Under the pieces are notes generated by a model. It had not been told where the DNA came from. It was given only the letters and a program-made list of their open reading frames with translations, and did not search any database. Positions 7,961 to 15,258 of a stretch of 64,000 bases of DNA are shown in pieces. Position numbers and translations under genes: made by a program. Each line of letters opens with the position of its first letter. The first letter of the stretch is position 1. Source of the DNA: Streptomyces griseoviridis (GTDB taxonomy: Bacteria; Actinomycetota; Actinomycetes; Streptomycetales; Streptomycetaceae); assembly GCF_005222485.1 (NCBI RefSeq), contig NZ_CP029078.1, positions 5,917,501-5,981,500 on the forward strand. Direction: 5' to 3'.

Positions 7961-9184
7961 GTGGCAGCGGAGATCGTCAATCCTCGCAGCGACGGCACGA
8001 AGGACCACGACGCGGGGGGCGAGCCCCTCGATTCCTTCGATCCGGCGTTCGCGCTGCACCGCGGCGGAAAGATGGCCGTGCAGGCCACCGTGCCGATCCG
8101 CGACAAGGACGACCTGTCCCTGGCTTACACACCCGGCGTCGCGCGCGTGTGCACCGCGATCGCCGAGCAGCCGGAACTCGTCAACGACTACACATGGAAG
8201 TCGTCCGTCGTCGCCGTCGTCACCGACGGCACGGCGGTGCTCGGCCTCGGGGACATCGGTCCCGAGGCGTCCCTCCCGGTGATGGAGGGCAAGGCGATCC
8301 TGTTCAAGCAGTTCGGCGGCGTCGACGCGGTGCCGATCGCGCTCGCGTGCACGGACGTCGACGAGATCGTCGAGACCGTGGTGCGGCTCGCGCCCTCCTT
8401 CGGGGGTGTCAACCTGGAGGACATCTCGGCGCCCCGGTGCTTCGAGGTCGAACGCAAGCTCCAGGAACGGCTCGACATCCCGGTCTTCCACGACGACCAG
8501 CACGGCACCGCGGTCGTCACGCTGGCCGCGCTGCGCAACGCGGCACGGCTGACCGGCAAGGGCCTCGCCGATCTGCGGGCCGTCATCTCCGGGGCCGGCG
8601 CGGCCGGTGTCGCCATCGCGAAGATGCTGGTCGAGGCCGGGATCGGGGACGTGGCGGTGACCGACCGCAAGGGCGTCGTGTCGGCCGACCGGGCCGATCT
8701 GACGCCGGTCAAGCGGGACCTCGCCGGGTTCACCAACAAGGCGGGACTCACCGGCACGCTGGAGGACGCCCTCGCGGGCGCCGACGTCTTCATCGGCGTC
8801 TCCGGCGGGACGGTTGCGGAGGCGGCGGTCGCCTCCATGGCCGAGGGCGCGTTCGTGTTCGCCATGGCCAACCCGAACCCCGAGGTGCACCCCGAGATCG
8901 CCCACAAGTACGCGGCGGTCGTCGCCACCGGGCGCTCGGACTTCCCGAACCAGATCAACAACGTCCTCGCGTTCCCGGGCATCTTCGCGGGCGCCCTCCA
9001 GGTCCGGGCCTCCCGGATCACCGAGGGCATGAAGATCGCGGCGGCCGAGGCGCTCGCCGGGGTGGTCGGCGACGACCTCGCCGCCGACTACGTCATCCCG
9101 TCGCCGTTCGACGAGCGCGTCGCCCCCGCGGTGACGTCCGCCGTCGCCGCGGCGGCACGGGCGGAGGGCGTCGCCCGCCGCTGA
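7961..9184 (+). CDS. NAD(P)-dependent malic enzyme
   Basis: Malic enzyme oxidatively decarboxylates malate to pyruvate, giving NAD(P)H and linking the TCA cycle to pyruvate and acetyl-CoA supply. The 407-residue protein is the short bacterial form without a phosphotransacetylase domain. Visible motifs are [11 protein letters not shown] (residues about 52-62), [12 protein letters not shown] (substrate and metal loop), the Rossmann motif [16 protein letters not shown] near 208, and [15 protein letters not shown] with [15 protein letters not shown]. The GTG at 7961 has an AAGGGG ribosome site. It is monocistronic, with a strong terminator just after the stop. Cofactor preference cannot be read reliably. 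Confidence 0.93.
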   Translation: MAAEIVNPRSDGTKDHDAGGEPLDSFDPAFALHRGGKMAVQATVPIRDKDDLSLAYTPGVARVCTAIAEQPELVNDYTWKSSVVAVVTDGTAVLGLGDIGPEASLPVMEGKAILFKQFGGVDAVPIALACTDVDEIVETVVRLAPSFGGVNLEDISAPRCFEVERKLQERLDIPVFHDDQHGTAVVTLAALRNAARLTGKGLADLRAVISGAGAAGVAIAKMLVEAGIGDVAVTDRKGVVSADRADLTPVKRDLAGFTNKAGLTGTLEDALAGADVFIGVSGGTVAEAAVASMAEGAFVFAMANPNPEVHPEIAHKYAAVVATGRSDFPNQINNVLAFPGIFAGALQVRASRITEGMKIAAAEALAGVVGDDLAADYVIPSPFDERVAPAVTSAVAAAARAEGVARR

Positions 9185-9196
9185 CCCCGCCCGCCG

Positions 9197-9224
9197 GGCC
9201 CCGCCTCACCGGGCGGGGCCTTTT
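9197..9224 (+). terminator. intrinsic terminator of malic enzyme gene
   Basis: GGCCCCGCC (9197-9205) and GGCGGGGCC (9212-9220) form a 9-bp perfect stem with a 6-nt loop, followed by TTTT. It begins 12 bp after the stop codon. Confidence 0.85.
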
Positions 9225-9261
9225 GGCTGTGCGGGGCCTTCTCGCTGTGCGGGTGTCCGGT

Positions 9262-9430
<169 letters not shown>

Positions 9431-9597
9431 CCGCTCGGCTGCTCCCGCCTCGCGTCGGTAGCGGCATGCTCCACCAGTTCCCCCCGGCCTGTCCTCGCCC
9501 CGGTCCTCCCACCAGTTCCGCCCGCCTGGTTCAAGAGGGCGAGTGTCACAGGTGTGCCCGGTTCCGTGAGCCACCCGCGGCCCCTATCGTCGACGCC

Positions 9598-10563
9598 ATG
9601 TTCGCCGTCTACGCCGCCCGAATCGACCGCGACCAGCCGCTCTCCGGACTGGAGTCGGGGGAGCGGCCGGCCCCCGAGGCCCGCCCCGGCTGGAGCACCG
9701 TCGAGGTCAGGGCCGCCTCCCTCAACCACCATGACCTCTGGTCGCTGCGCGGTGTCGGTCTGCCCGAGGAGCGGCTGCCGATGATCCTCGGCTGCGACGC
9801 GGCCGGCGTCGACGCGGACGGCAACGAGGTCGTCCTGCACTCCGTGATCGGCCAGAGCGGTCACGGCGTCGGCCCGAGCGAGCCGCGCTCCATCCTCACC
9901 GAGCGCCACCAGGGCACGTTCGCCGAGCAGGTCGCCGTCCCGACCTGGAACATCCTGCCCAAGCCGAGGGAACTCTCCTTCGCCGAGGCCGCCTGCCTGC
10001 CCACCGCCTGGCTGACGGCGTACCGGATGCTGTTCACCAACGCCGGGGTGCGCCCCGGTGACTCCGTCCTGGTGCAGGGCGCGGGCGGCGGGGTCGCCAC
10101 GGCCGCGATCGTGCTCGGTCGCGCCGCGGGGCTGCGGGTGTTCGCCACCAGCCGCGACGAGGCCAGGCGCGCGCGGGCGGTGGAGTTGGGCGCCGTGGAG
10201 GCGCTGGAGCCCGGCGCGCGGCTGCCGCAGCGGGTGGACGCGGTGATCGAGACGGTCGGCGCGGCGACCTGGTCGCACTCGGTGAAGTCGCTGAAGCCGG
10301 GCGGCACGCTCGTCATCTCGGGTGCCACCAGCGGTGACCGGCCTGCGCACGCCGAGCTGACCCGGATCTTCTTCCTCGAACTCAAAGTGGTCGGCTCCAC
10401 GATGGGCACCAAGGACGAGCTGGACGACCTGCTGGCGTTCTGCGCCGCCACGGGGGTACGGCCCGTCATCGACGAGGTGCTGCCGATGGACCGGGCCCGC
10501 GAGGGCTTCGAACGGCTGGCGTCGGGCGAGCAGTTCGGCAAGATCGTGCTCACCAACGACTGA
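9598..10563 (+). CDS. zinc-binding-type alcohol dehydrogenase / quinone oxidoreductase-like protein
   Basis: The product is a 321-residue MDR-superfamily oxidoreductase. The N-terminal GroES-like domain contains VRAASLNHHDLWSLRGVG and LGCDAAGVD. The nucleotide-binding domain contains SVLVQGAGGGVATAAI, a variant of the glycine-rich dinucleotide motif, near residue 155. The Cys cluster of the structural zinc site in classical ADHs is not seen, so it fits the zinc-independent quinone oxidoreductase branch. The substrate is unknown. The ATG at 9598 was chosen because the upstream repeats do not encode a plausible extension. Confidence 0.85.
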   Translation: MFAVYAARIDRDQPLSGLESGERPAPEARPGWSTVEVRAASLNHHDLWSLRGVGLPEERLPMILGCDAAGVDADGNEVVLHSVIGQSGHGVGPSEPRSILTERHQGTFAEQVAVPTWNILPKPRELSFAEAACLPTAWLTAYRMLFTNAGVRPGDSVLVQGAGGGVATAAIVLGRAAGLRVFATSRDEARRARAVELGAVEALEPGARLPQRVDAVIETVGAATWSHSVKSLKPGGTLVISGATSGDRPAHAELTRIFFLELKVVGSTMGTKDELDDLLAFCAATGVRPVIDEVLPMDRAREGFERLASGEQFGKIVLTND

Positions 10564-10680
10564 CGGCACTGACGGAACTGGCGGCACCGACGGCACAAAC
10601 AGCACTGACTGTGGCCTCCGCCGGGAACACCGGCGTCTCGAACCCCCCCTTCGATCACCCGCCTTCGTGCCTCGCCCTCC

Positions 10681-10755
10681 GAACGCCGGCCGTCCAGCCT
10701 CTCCCTTCGAACATCGGCCTTCCAGCTTCGCCCTTCGAACGTCGGCCTCCTGAAC
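10681..10755. repeat. 28-bp tandem repeat, about 2.6 copies
   Basis: Units 10681-10708 and 10709-10736 are imperfect 28-mers (GAACGCCGGCC... and GAACATCGGCC..., both ending CCCTTC). A third partial unit starts at 10737. They sit in the 247-bp gap between the oxidoreductase and the HTH gene, ending 10 bp before the first regulatory palindrome. No coding sense is evident. Confidence 0.7.
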
Positions 10756-10764
10756 CCCCTTCCT

Positions 10765-10811
10765 GTCAACCAGGGTTGACGTACCCCGAGTGTCAACGTA
10801 AGTTGACGGCA
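10765..10811 (+). promoter_or_regulatory. leaderless promoter overlapped by two GTCAAC-N4-GTTGAC palindromes
   Basis: Two perfect 6+6 inverted repeats with the same arms lie at 10765-10780 (spacer CAGG) and 10792-10807 (spacer GTAA), with centres 27 bp apart. The same bases give a SigA/HrdB-like promoter: TTGACG (10776-10781), a 17-bp spacer, and TAAGTT (10799-10804). That puts +1 near 10811, the A of the ATG of the HTH gene, so the mRNA would be leaderless. Site 1 overlaps the -35 and site 2 the -10, ideal for repression, probably autorepression. The sequence match is seen; the function is inferred. Confidence 0.7.
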
Positions 10812-11020
10812 TGACCGAAGCTACGGATCTCGCCGAGCGCGCGGGTGACCGTGACCCACGGGTCGGGCTGCGCGCCGTCGCCGCACTGCGCCGGCTGCTG
10901 GAGCAGTTGGAGGCCGTCCAAGTGCGCAACGCGCGCCACCAGGGCTGGTCGTGGCAGGAGATCGCCGCGGAACTCGGAGTCAGCAGGCAGGCCGTGCACA
11001 AGAAGTACGGGAGGCATTGA
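10811..11020 (+). CDS. small helix-turn-helix DNA-binding protein
   Basis: This 69-residue protein has a leading helix rich in Arg/Leu/Glu (LRAVAALRRLLEQLEAVQV) and a C-terminal HTH: SWQEIAAELGVSRQAVHKKYGRH. There is no ribosome site, since the ATG lies 3 bp after a palindrome and very near the predicted transcript start, consistent with leaderless translation. Its stop overlaps the start of the next gene by one base (TGATG), so the two are coupled. It is the likely ligand of the palindromes over its own promoter. Comparable small HTH genes often precede Clp N-domain genes in actinomycetes (family knowledge, not checked). Confidence 0.8.
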   Translation: MTEATDLAERAGDRDPRVGLRAVAALRRLLEQLEAVQVRNARHQGWSWQEIAAELGVSRQAVHKKYGRH

Positions 11021-11580
11021 TGTTCGAACGGTTCACCGGTGAGGCGCGGGCGGTGGTGCAGGGCGCCGTCGAGCACGCCGAAGCCGACCAGGCGCCGCGT
11101 GTCGAGCCCGCACAGCTGCTCCTCGCCCTCCTCGACCGGGAGGCGAGCCGCTGCTCCTTCGCGCTGGCCGCCCTCGGTCTCGATGCCGGGCGCAAGGAGT
11201 CCGTACGCCGGGCCCTGGCCGACACCCGCCGCCGGGCCGGGCTCTCCCGGGCCGACTCCGACGCCCTCGCCGGCCTCGGGATCGACGTCTCCGAGATCGT
11301 CGCCCGGGTGGAGGAGGCGCACGGGGTCGGCGCGATGTCGGGCGAGTGCCGGCCGGGGCGTGGACGGCGGCCCTTCACCAAGGACGCCAAGGATGTCCTC
11401 GCGCGGGCCCTGCGGGTCGCCGTCTCCCACGGCGACCGGCACATCTCAGACGAACACCTGCTGCTCGCCCTCACCGCCGGCCCCGGCGTCCCGGCCGAGA
11501 TCCTGCGCGACCACGGGGTCACCCACAAGGCGGTGACGAGGGTCCTGTACGGCGGGGGAGCGCAGGCCCAGGCCGGCTGA
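11020..11580 (+). CDS. Clp N-terminal domain protein without ATPase domain
   Basis: The product has 186 residues made of two Clp-N repeats. The first half begins MFERFTGEARAVVQGAVEHAEA and contains VEPAQLLLALLDREASRCSF. The second half contains FTKDAKDVLARALRVAVSHGDRHISDEHLLLALT and resembles the N-domain of ClpC. The AAA modules and P-loop are absent. In Clp ATPases this domain receives adaptors and substrates, so a free-standing copy may be an adaptor, a decoy or a stress sensor. The ATG at 11020 overlaps the stop of the HTH gene, suggesting the two form a regulatory unit. Confidence 0.85.
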   Translation: MFERFTGEARAVVQGAVEHAEADQAPRVEPAQLLLALLDREASRCSFALAALGLDAGRKESVRRALADTRRRAGLSRADSDALAGLGIDVSEIVARVEEAHGVGAMSGECRPGRGRRPFTKDAKDVLARALRVAVSHGDRHISDEHLLLALTAGPGVPAEILRDHGVTHKAVTRVLYGGGAQAQAG

Positions 11581-11599
11581 CCCGCCGCCGCCCCCGCGC

Positions 11600-12733
11600 T
11601 CAGTCCTGCGGGACCCGCAGCAGTGCCCCGATGTGCGCGGCTGCCGTCGACAGATGGCGGCGGGCGTCGCGGAGCTGGTCGTCCGTGACGCCGTGGTCGC
11701 GGGCCGCGTCGCGGATGTCGTCGCGGAAGCGGTCCAGGAGCCGGTCGAGGTCGCGGGCGGTGTCGCCGGTCGGGCTCTCGTGCGCCCAGCTCGGCTCGTA
11801 CCCGGCCGGGAACTCCGCGTCATAGGTGAAGTCCGCGCCGGCGGCCGGGTTCTCCTTGGTGCCGGTGCCGGTGCCGGTGCCGGTGCCGGTGCCGGTGTCC
11901 GTGGCCGCGTCGGTCCGGGACGTGGGCCTGCCGAATCCCAGGTCCTTGCCGAACTCCTTGCCGAAGTCCTTTCCGAACTCGCCGAACTCCTTGGCCAGTT
12001 CGGTCAGGCCCTCGCGCACCCCGGTCGGCCAGTCGCCCCGCGTGAAGTGGTCCTGGACCTGGTCCTGGACCCGGCGCGCGATGCGCTGGACCTCCTCCTG
12101 GGCCTGGGCGCGGGCCCTCTCCTGGGCCTCCTTGGCCTGGTGCCGGGCGCGTTGGGCCTCCTCGCGGGCCCGGCGGCTCTCGTCCTTGGCCCGGCGTGCC
12201 TGTTCCTTCCACTCCTGCTTGACGCGCCGCATCTCCTCCTTGGCCGCGCGCCAGGACTCCTTGTCGCCGACGTCACCGGCGTCACCGAAGTCGCCGTTCT
12301 CCGTGGGCCCGCCGCGGCCCGCCCGTGCCCCGGCGCCCGTGCCGCGCCGTGCCTCGGAGGCCGCCGCCCGCATCTCGCGCCGCAGATCACCGGCCGCGCC
12401 CCGGACATCGGCCCGGATCTCCGCCGCCAGCTCCGCCACCGAGTCGCGGATCTCCAGCTCCAGATCGGCCAGTTCACCGCTGCGGTCGGCCAGTTCGGCG
12501 CGGCCCGCGTCCGTGATCGCGTACACCTTGCGGCCACCCTCGGTGGTGTGGGTGACCAGCCCTTCCGCCTCCAGCTTGGCCAGCCGCGGATAGACGGTGC
12601 CCGCCGACGGCGCGTACAGCCCCTGGAACCGCTCCTCCAGGAGCCGGATCACCTCGTAGCCGTGGCGGGGTGCCTCGTCGAGCAGTTTCAGCAGATAGAG
12701 GCGGAGGCGGCCGTGGGCGAAGACGGGGGACAT
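11600..12733 (-). CDS. PadR-family regulator with long coiled-coil extension
   Basis: The protein has 377 residues. The first 90 are a PadR winged helix: RLYLLKLLDEAPRHGYEVIRLLEERFQG, then APSAGTVYPRLAKLEAEGLV and GGRKVYAITDAGRAELA. Residues of about 95-255 are a highly charged Glu/Arg/Ala helix (EEMRRVKQEWKEQARRAKDE and similar), probably coiled coil. A Gly-Thr hexanucleotide-encoded run follows (TGTGTGTGTGTG), then a C-terminal region rich in Asp. Typical PadR proteins have 110-200 residues. It starts one base after the stop of the DUF4097 gene, in one operon, and may repress it. Confidence 0.85.
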   Translation of the reverse strand: MSPVFAHGRLRLYLLKLLDEAPRHGYEVIRLLEERFQGLYAPSAGTVYPRLAKLEAEGLVTHTTEGGRKVYAITDAGRAELADRSGELADLELEIRDSVAELAAEIRADVRGAAGDLRREMRAAASEARRGTGAGARAGRGGPTENGDFGDAGDVGDKESWRAAKEEMRRVKQEWKEQARRAKDESRRAREEAQRARHQAKEAQERARAQAQEEVQRIARRVQDQVQDHFTRGDWPTGVREGLTELAKEFGEFGKDFGKEFGKDLGFGRPTSRTDAATDTGTGTGTGTGTGTKENPAAGADFTYDAEFPAGYEPSWAHESPTGDTARDLDRLLDRFRDDIRDAARDHGVTDDQLRDARRHLSTAAAHIGALLRVPQD

Positions 12734-12734
12734 G

Positions 12735-13736
12735 TCAGAGCACCTTCTTGTCGTTCGGGCCACCGGCCGGGTCGTCGTGCGAGCCGTCGCTCGGACCGCC
12801 GTTCGCGTCCTCGCGGCTGCCGTCGGCCGGGCCGGGAGGGGAATTCTCCCCCGGGCTGTCGTGCGGCTCGTCCACCGGGCTCCCCGGCGGCCGCTCCTGG
12901 GGCCCGCCGCCCTCCCACGGTTCCTCCTCGGCCGCGGGGCGGCGCAGCAGGGCGATCGAACCGGAGACGGTCGTGGCCTTCAGGCTGCCCTGGCCCGTGC
13001 CGAGCCGCCCGGTGATCCGCTTGGCGCCCCACTGGCCGCCGACCCGCAGATCCTCGAAGGCGTTCGAGACCGAGCCGCTCGCGGTGTTCGCCTCCACGCG
13101 GGCGTCCGCCGGGTGCGGGAGCCGGATGGCGATCTCGCCCGAGACGCTGGTCAGGCCGATGTCCGTCGGGCGGCCGGCCGGTTCGAGGTCCACGATCATC
13201 GAGCCGCTCACCGACTCCGCCCGCACCGAGGAACCGGCGCCCTCGACCACCGTCAGATCCCCGGAGACGGAGTGGAAGCGGAGGTCGCCGCTGAGCGCCT
13301 GCGCCTCCACGTTCCCGGAGACGGTGTCGGCGCGGACCGTGCCGGTGAGGCCGACCAGGGTGGTGTCCCCGGTGACGCCCTTCACGTCCGCGGGGCCGTC
13401 GAGCCCGGAGAGGACGGCCGCCGCGCCCACCACCCCCACCTGGACCCGGGTGCCCGCGGGCACGGCGAGCGAGACGACCGCGCTGCGCCGCCAGCTCTTG
13501 TGGTCGAGCCAGCTCAGGAACCCCTTCCAGGGCAGATCCTCGTAGGCCACCGTGAGGACGCCGTCCCGCTGGGTCACCACGAGGGGCGGGCCCTCGATCT
13601 CGGTGATCTCGCAGCGCGCGGAACCTTCCTCGGTGCCCACCACGTTCACCGTGCCGTTGACGACGCGTACCTGGAGCTCTCTCACCGGTTCGTCGAACGT
13701 CAGTTTCGCGGGCTCCGCGACGGACCACTCGGACAT
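12735..13736 (-). CDS. DUF4097 family beta-strand repeat protein
   Basis: The product has 333 residues. Most of it is a series of short repeating beta strands with alternating motifs (VSGNVEAQALSGDLRFHSVSGDLTVVEGAGSSVRAESVSGSMIV), the DUF4097/DUF4098 right-handed beta-helix type. The last 75 residues are disordered and rich in Pro, Gly, Asp and Glu. No signal peptide or membrane anchor is seen, so it is likely cytoplasmic or surface-attached by partners. Members often occur beside PadR regulators and membrane-stress genes, and the function is unknown. It is the first gene of the operon with padR. Confidence 0.85.
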   Translation of the reverse strand: MSEWSVAEPAKLTFDEPVRELQVRVVNGTVNVVGTEEGSARCEITEIEGPPLVVTQRDGVLTVAYEDLPWKGFLSWLDHKSWRRSAVVSLAVPAGTRVQVGVVGAAAVLSGLDGPADVKGVTGDTTLVGLTGTVRADTVSGNVEAQALSGDLRFHSVSGDLTVVEGAGSSVRAESVSGSMIVDLEPAGRPTDIGLTSVSGEIAIRLPHPADARVEANTASGSVSNAFEDLRVGGQWGAKRITGRLGTGQGSLKATTVSGSIALLRRPAAEEEPWEGGGPQERPPGSPVDEPHDSPGENSPPGPADGSREDANGGPSDGSHDDPAGGPNDKKVL

Positions 13737-13761
13737 CCTGCACCTCCCCGTGCGGACGCGC

Positions 13762-13800
13762 CATATCGCGTCTTCACCCTCAACACGATATATCGCGGTC
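13762..13800 (-). promoter_or_regulatory. candidate PadR operator: CGATATATCG palindrome
   Basis: A perfect 10-bp palindrome CGATATATCG lies at 13786-13795. A related half, CATATCGCG, sits at 13762-13770, about 24 bp nearer the gene. Both are unusually AT-rich islands 25-60 bp upstream of the DUF4097-padR operon, where an autoregulatory operator is expected. The assignment to PadR is inference. Confidence 0.5.
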
Positions 13801-13881
13801 GGGGAAAGTCAAGGCACCCGTTCGGGGAAGCGGAATGCTCACAAAATGCCCGAAAGCCGCTTGTCGTCCTACCGTGTGATC

Positions 13882-14721
13882 ATGTCGACGGAAGCTGCCC
13901 GAACCGGTTCCCCCTCCGGCGCGCTGCTGCTGTGCCGCGCGGAACCCGCCTCGGTCGCCCCCGCGGCCCATCTGCTGCGCGAACCCATGCTGGTCACCGA
14001 CGCGGGCGGGCCGTGGAGCGTGCTGGTGCCCGAGGGCAGGCCCTGGCGGGACGGCGTCGAGCCCGTCGACCGGGTGATGACCGGTTGGGCCACCGCGCTC
14101 GCGGTCGGCGCCCCCTGGCCCGCGCTCGCCCTCTGGTGGGACGCCGGGCGGGCCGGTTACACCCTCGCCTCCGGGTTCCGCCGCCCGGTCGGCTACGTGT
14201 GGCTCGCCGACGGCACCCCGGCGGGCGAGGGCGAGGCCATGCGCACCTTCGCCGCCCGGCTCGGCCTCGACCCGGTCCTGGACGTCCAGGCCCTCGACCG
14301 GCTCACCGAACCCGACCCGACCCGGGTCGTCGACGCCCGCGCCCGGCTGCGCGGCCTCCTCGTCGTCCTCAGCCGCGCGGGCGTGGAGCTGCCCGCGGGA
14401 CTCGCCCCCGGTGAGCCCCAGGACCGTCTCGGCGAGGCTGCCCGCGCGCACCCCGGCGCCCGCCCGGTCGCGTGGCCCGGCTGGCGTGAGGCGGTCCGCG
14501 CGGAACTGGACGCCGTCGACGCGAGCCCCCTCGGCCCCTGGCTGCCCCCGTCGCGCACCCCCAGGGCCCGCGCGCTCGCGCTGGCGCAGATCGCCGTCGG
14601 CCTGCCCCTCACGGTCTGGGGGCTGCGCAGCCGCGGCACCGGCTGGGCGGCGGCCGGCGCGCTGCTGCTGGCGCACGGCACGCTGGGCCTCGCCCACGAC
14701 CTGACCCGCCCCCGCGACTGA
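13882..14721 (+). CDS. hypothetical protein with C-terminal membrane hairpin
   Basis: I do not recognise this 279-residue family. The first 190 residues form a soluble domain (ALLLCRAEPASVAPAAHLL; WSVLVPEGRPWRDG; WPALALWWDAGRAGYTLASG), followed by an Ala/Arg/Pro-rich section and two hydrophobic helices near the end (ALALAQIAVGLPLTVWGL and AAAGALLLAHGTLGLAHDL). The first part may be an alpha/beta sensor or binding domain on the inner face of the membrane. The ATG at 13882 is preferred over an upstream in-frame ATG at 13846; neither has a strong ribosome site. It is divergent from DUF4097. Confidence 0.65.
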   Translation: MSTEAARTGSPSGALLLCRAEPASVAPAAHLLREPMLVTDAGGPWSVLVPEGRPWRDGVEPVDRVMTGWATALAVGAPWPALALWWDAGRAGYTLASGFRRPVGYVWLADGTPAGEGEAMRTFAARLGLDPVLDVQALDRLTEPDPTRVVDARARLRGLLVVLSRAGVELPAGLAPGEPQDRLGEAARAHPGARPVAWPGWREAVRAELDAVDASPLGPWLPPSRTPRARALALAQIAVGLPLTVWGLRSRGTGWAAAGALLLAHGTLGLAHDLTRPRD

Positions 14722-14764
14722 CGCCCCGAGCGACCTGGGCGTCCCGAGCCGCCTGGGCTGTCCC

Positions 14765-14878
14765 GTCCGGTCCGGCGGTCTCGTCCGGTCCGACGGTCCC
14801 GTTCGGTCCGGACGGTCACAGAGACGCGTCAGGGGGCGCGGAGACACGTTGGACACGTCAGAGGGCGCGGAGACGCGT
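14765..14878. repeat. 18-bp tandem repeat (3 copies) and a 27-bp imperfect direct repeat
   Basis: Three 18-mers (GTCCGGTCCGGCGGTCTC-like) run head to tail at 14765-14782, 14783-14800 and 14801-14818. Just after, a block CGTCAG(G/A)GGGCGCGGAGAC(A/G)CGT occurs twice (about 14825-14848 and 14855-14878). The repeats fill the 3' spacer between a plus-strand gene and the terminator. Confidence 0.7.
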
Positions 14879-14904
14879 CGAGGGGCGCCCGGAGGCGCCC
14901 CTCG
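14879..14904. terminator. bidirectional terminator
   Basis: GAGGGGCGCC (14880-14889) and GGCGCCCCTC (14894-14903) form a 10-bp perfect stem (11 with the flanking C-G) around a CGGA tetraloop. It lies between the convergent hypothetical gene and the DUF6104-like gene. No T-tract is present. Confidence 0.8.
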
Positions 14905-14934
14905 GTCACTCAGGCCGCGCGGAACGGCCGCCGG

Positions 14935-15123
14935 TCAGTCGTCGTCGCCGTCATCGTCGTCGTCCAGCCGGGCCAGCCAGGTCGCCAGGCGTTCGACCGG
15001 TACCTCGAAGTCCGGGTTCAGGTCGACGAACGTCCGCAGCTGCTCGGCGAGCCACTCGAAGGTGACCTCCTCCTCGCCACGCCGCTTCTCGAGTTCTTCG
15101 ATGCCTCGGTCGGTGAAGTACAC
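14935..15123 (-). CDS. small acidic protein, DUF6104-like
   Basis: This 62-residue protein begins (GTG)YFTDRGIEELEKRRGEEEVT and continues EWLAEQLRTFVDLNPDFEVPVERLATWLARLD, ending in a run of Asp and Gly (DDDDDGDDD). It is a compact helical protein found widely in Streptomyces, and no function is known to me. The GTG at 15123 has AGGAGAG at the right spacing, which decides it over the longer frame. It stands between the kgd terminator and a bidirectional terminator, so it is probably a single-gene unit. Confidence 0.82.
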   Translation of the reverse strand: MYFTDRGIEELEKRRGEEEVTFEWLAEQLRTFVDLNPDFEVPVERLATWLARLDDDDDGDDD

Positions 15124-15193
15124 GGGTTGCTCTCCTGGGGCTGGGCCGTGGGCCGGGGTGGTGCTGTCCCTCCAGGTTAGGCGGCCGTGACGC

Positions 15194-15233
15194 GGACGGC
15201 CCCGTCGCCCCAAGGGGGGCGACGGGGCCGTCC
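15194..15233 (-). terminator. terminator of kgd
   Basis: A 17-bp perfect inverted repeat (15194-15210 with 15217-15233) with a 6-nt loop lies 25 bp past the kgd stop. No T-tract is present. Confidence 0.85.
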
Positions 15234-15258
15234 GGTCGGTCGGGCCGAGGTCAGCGGG

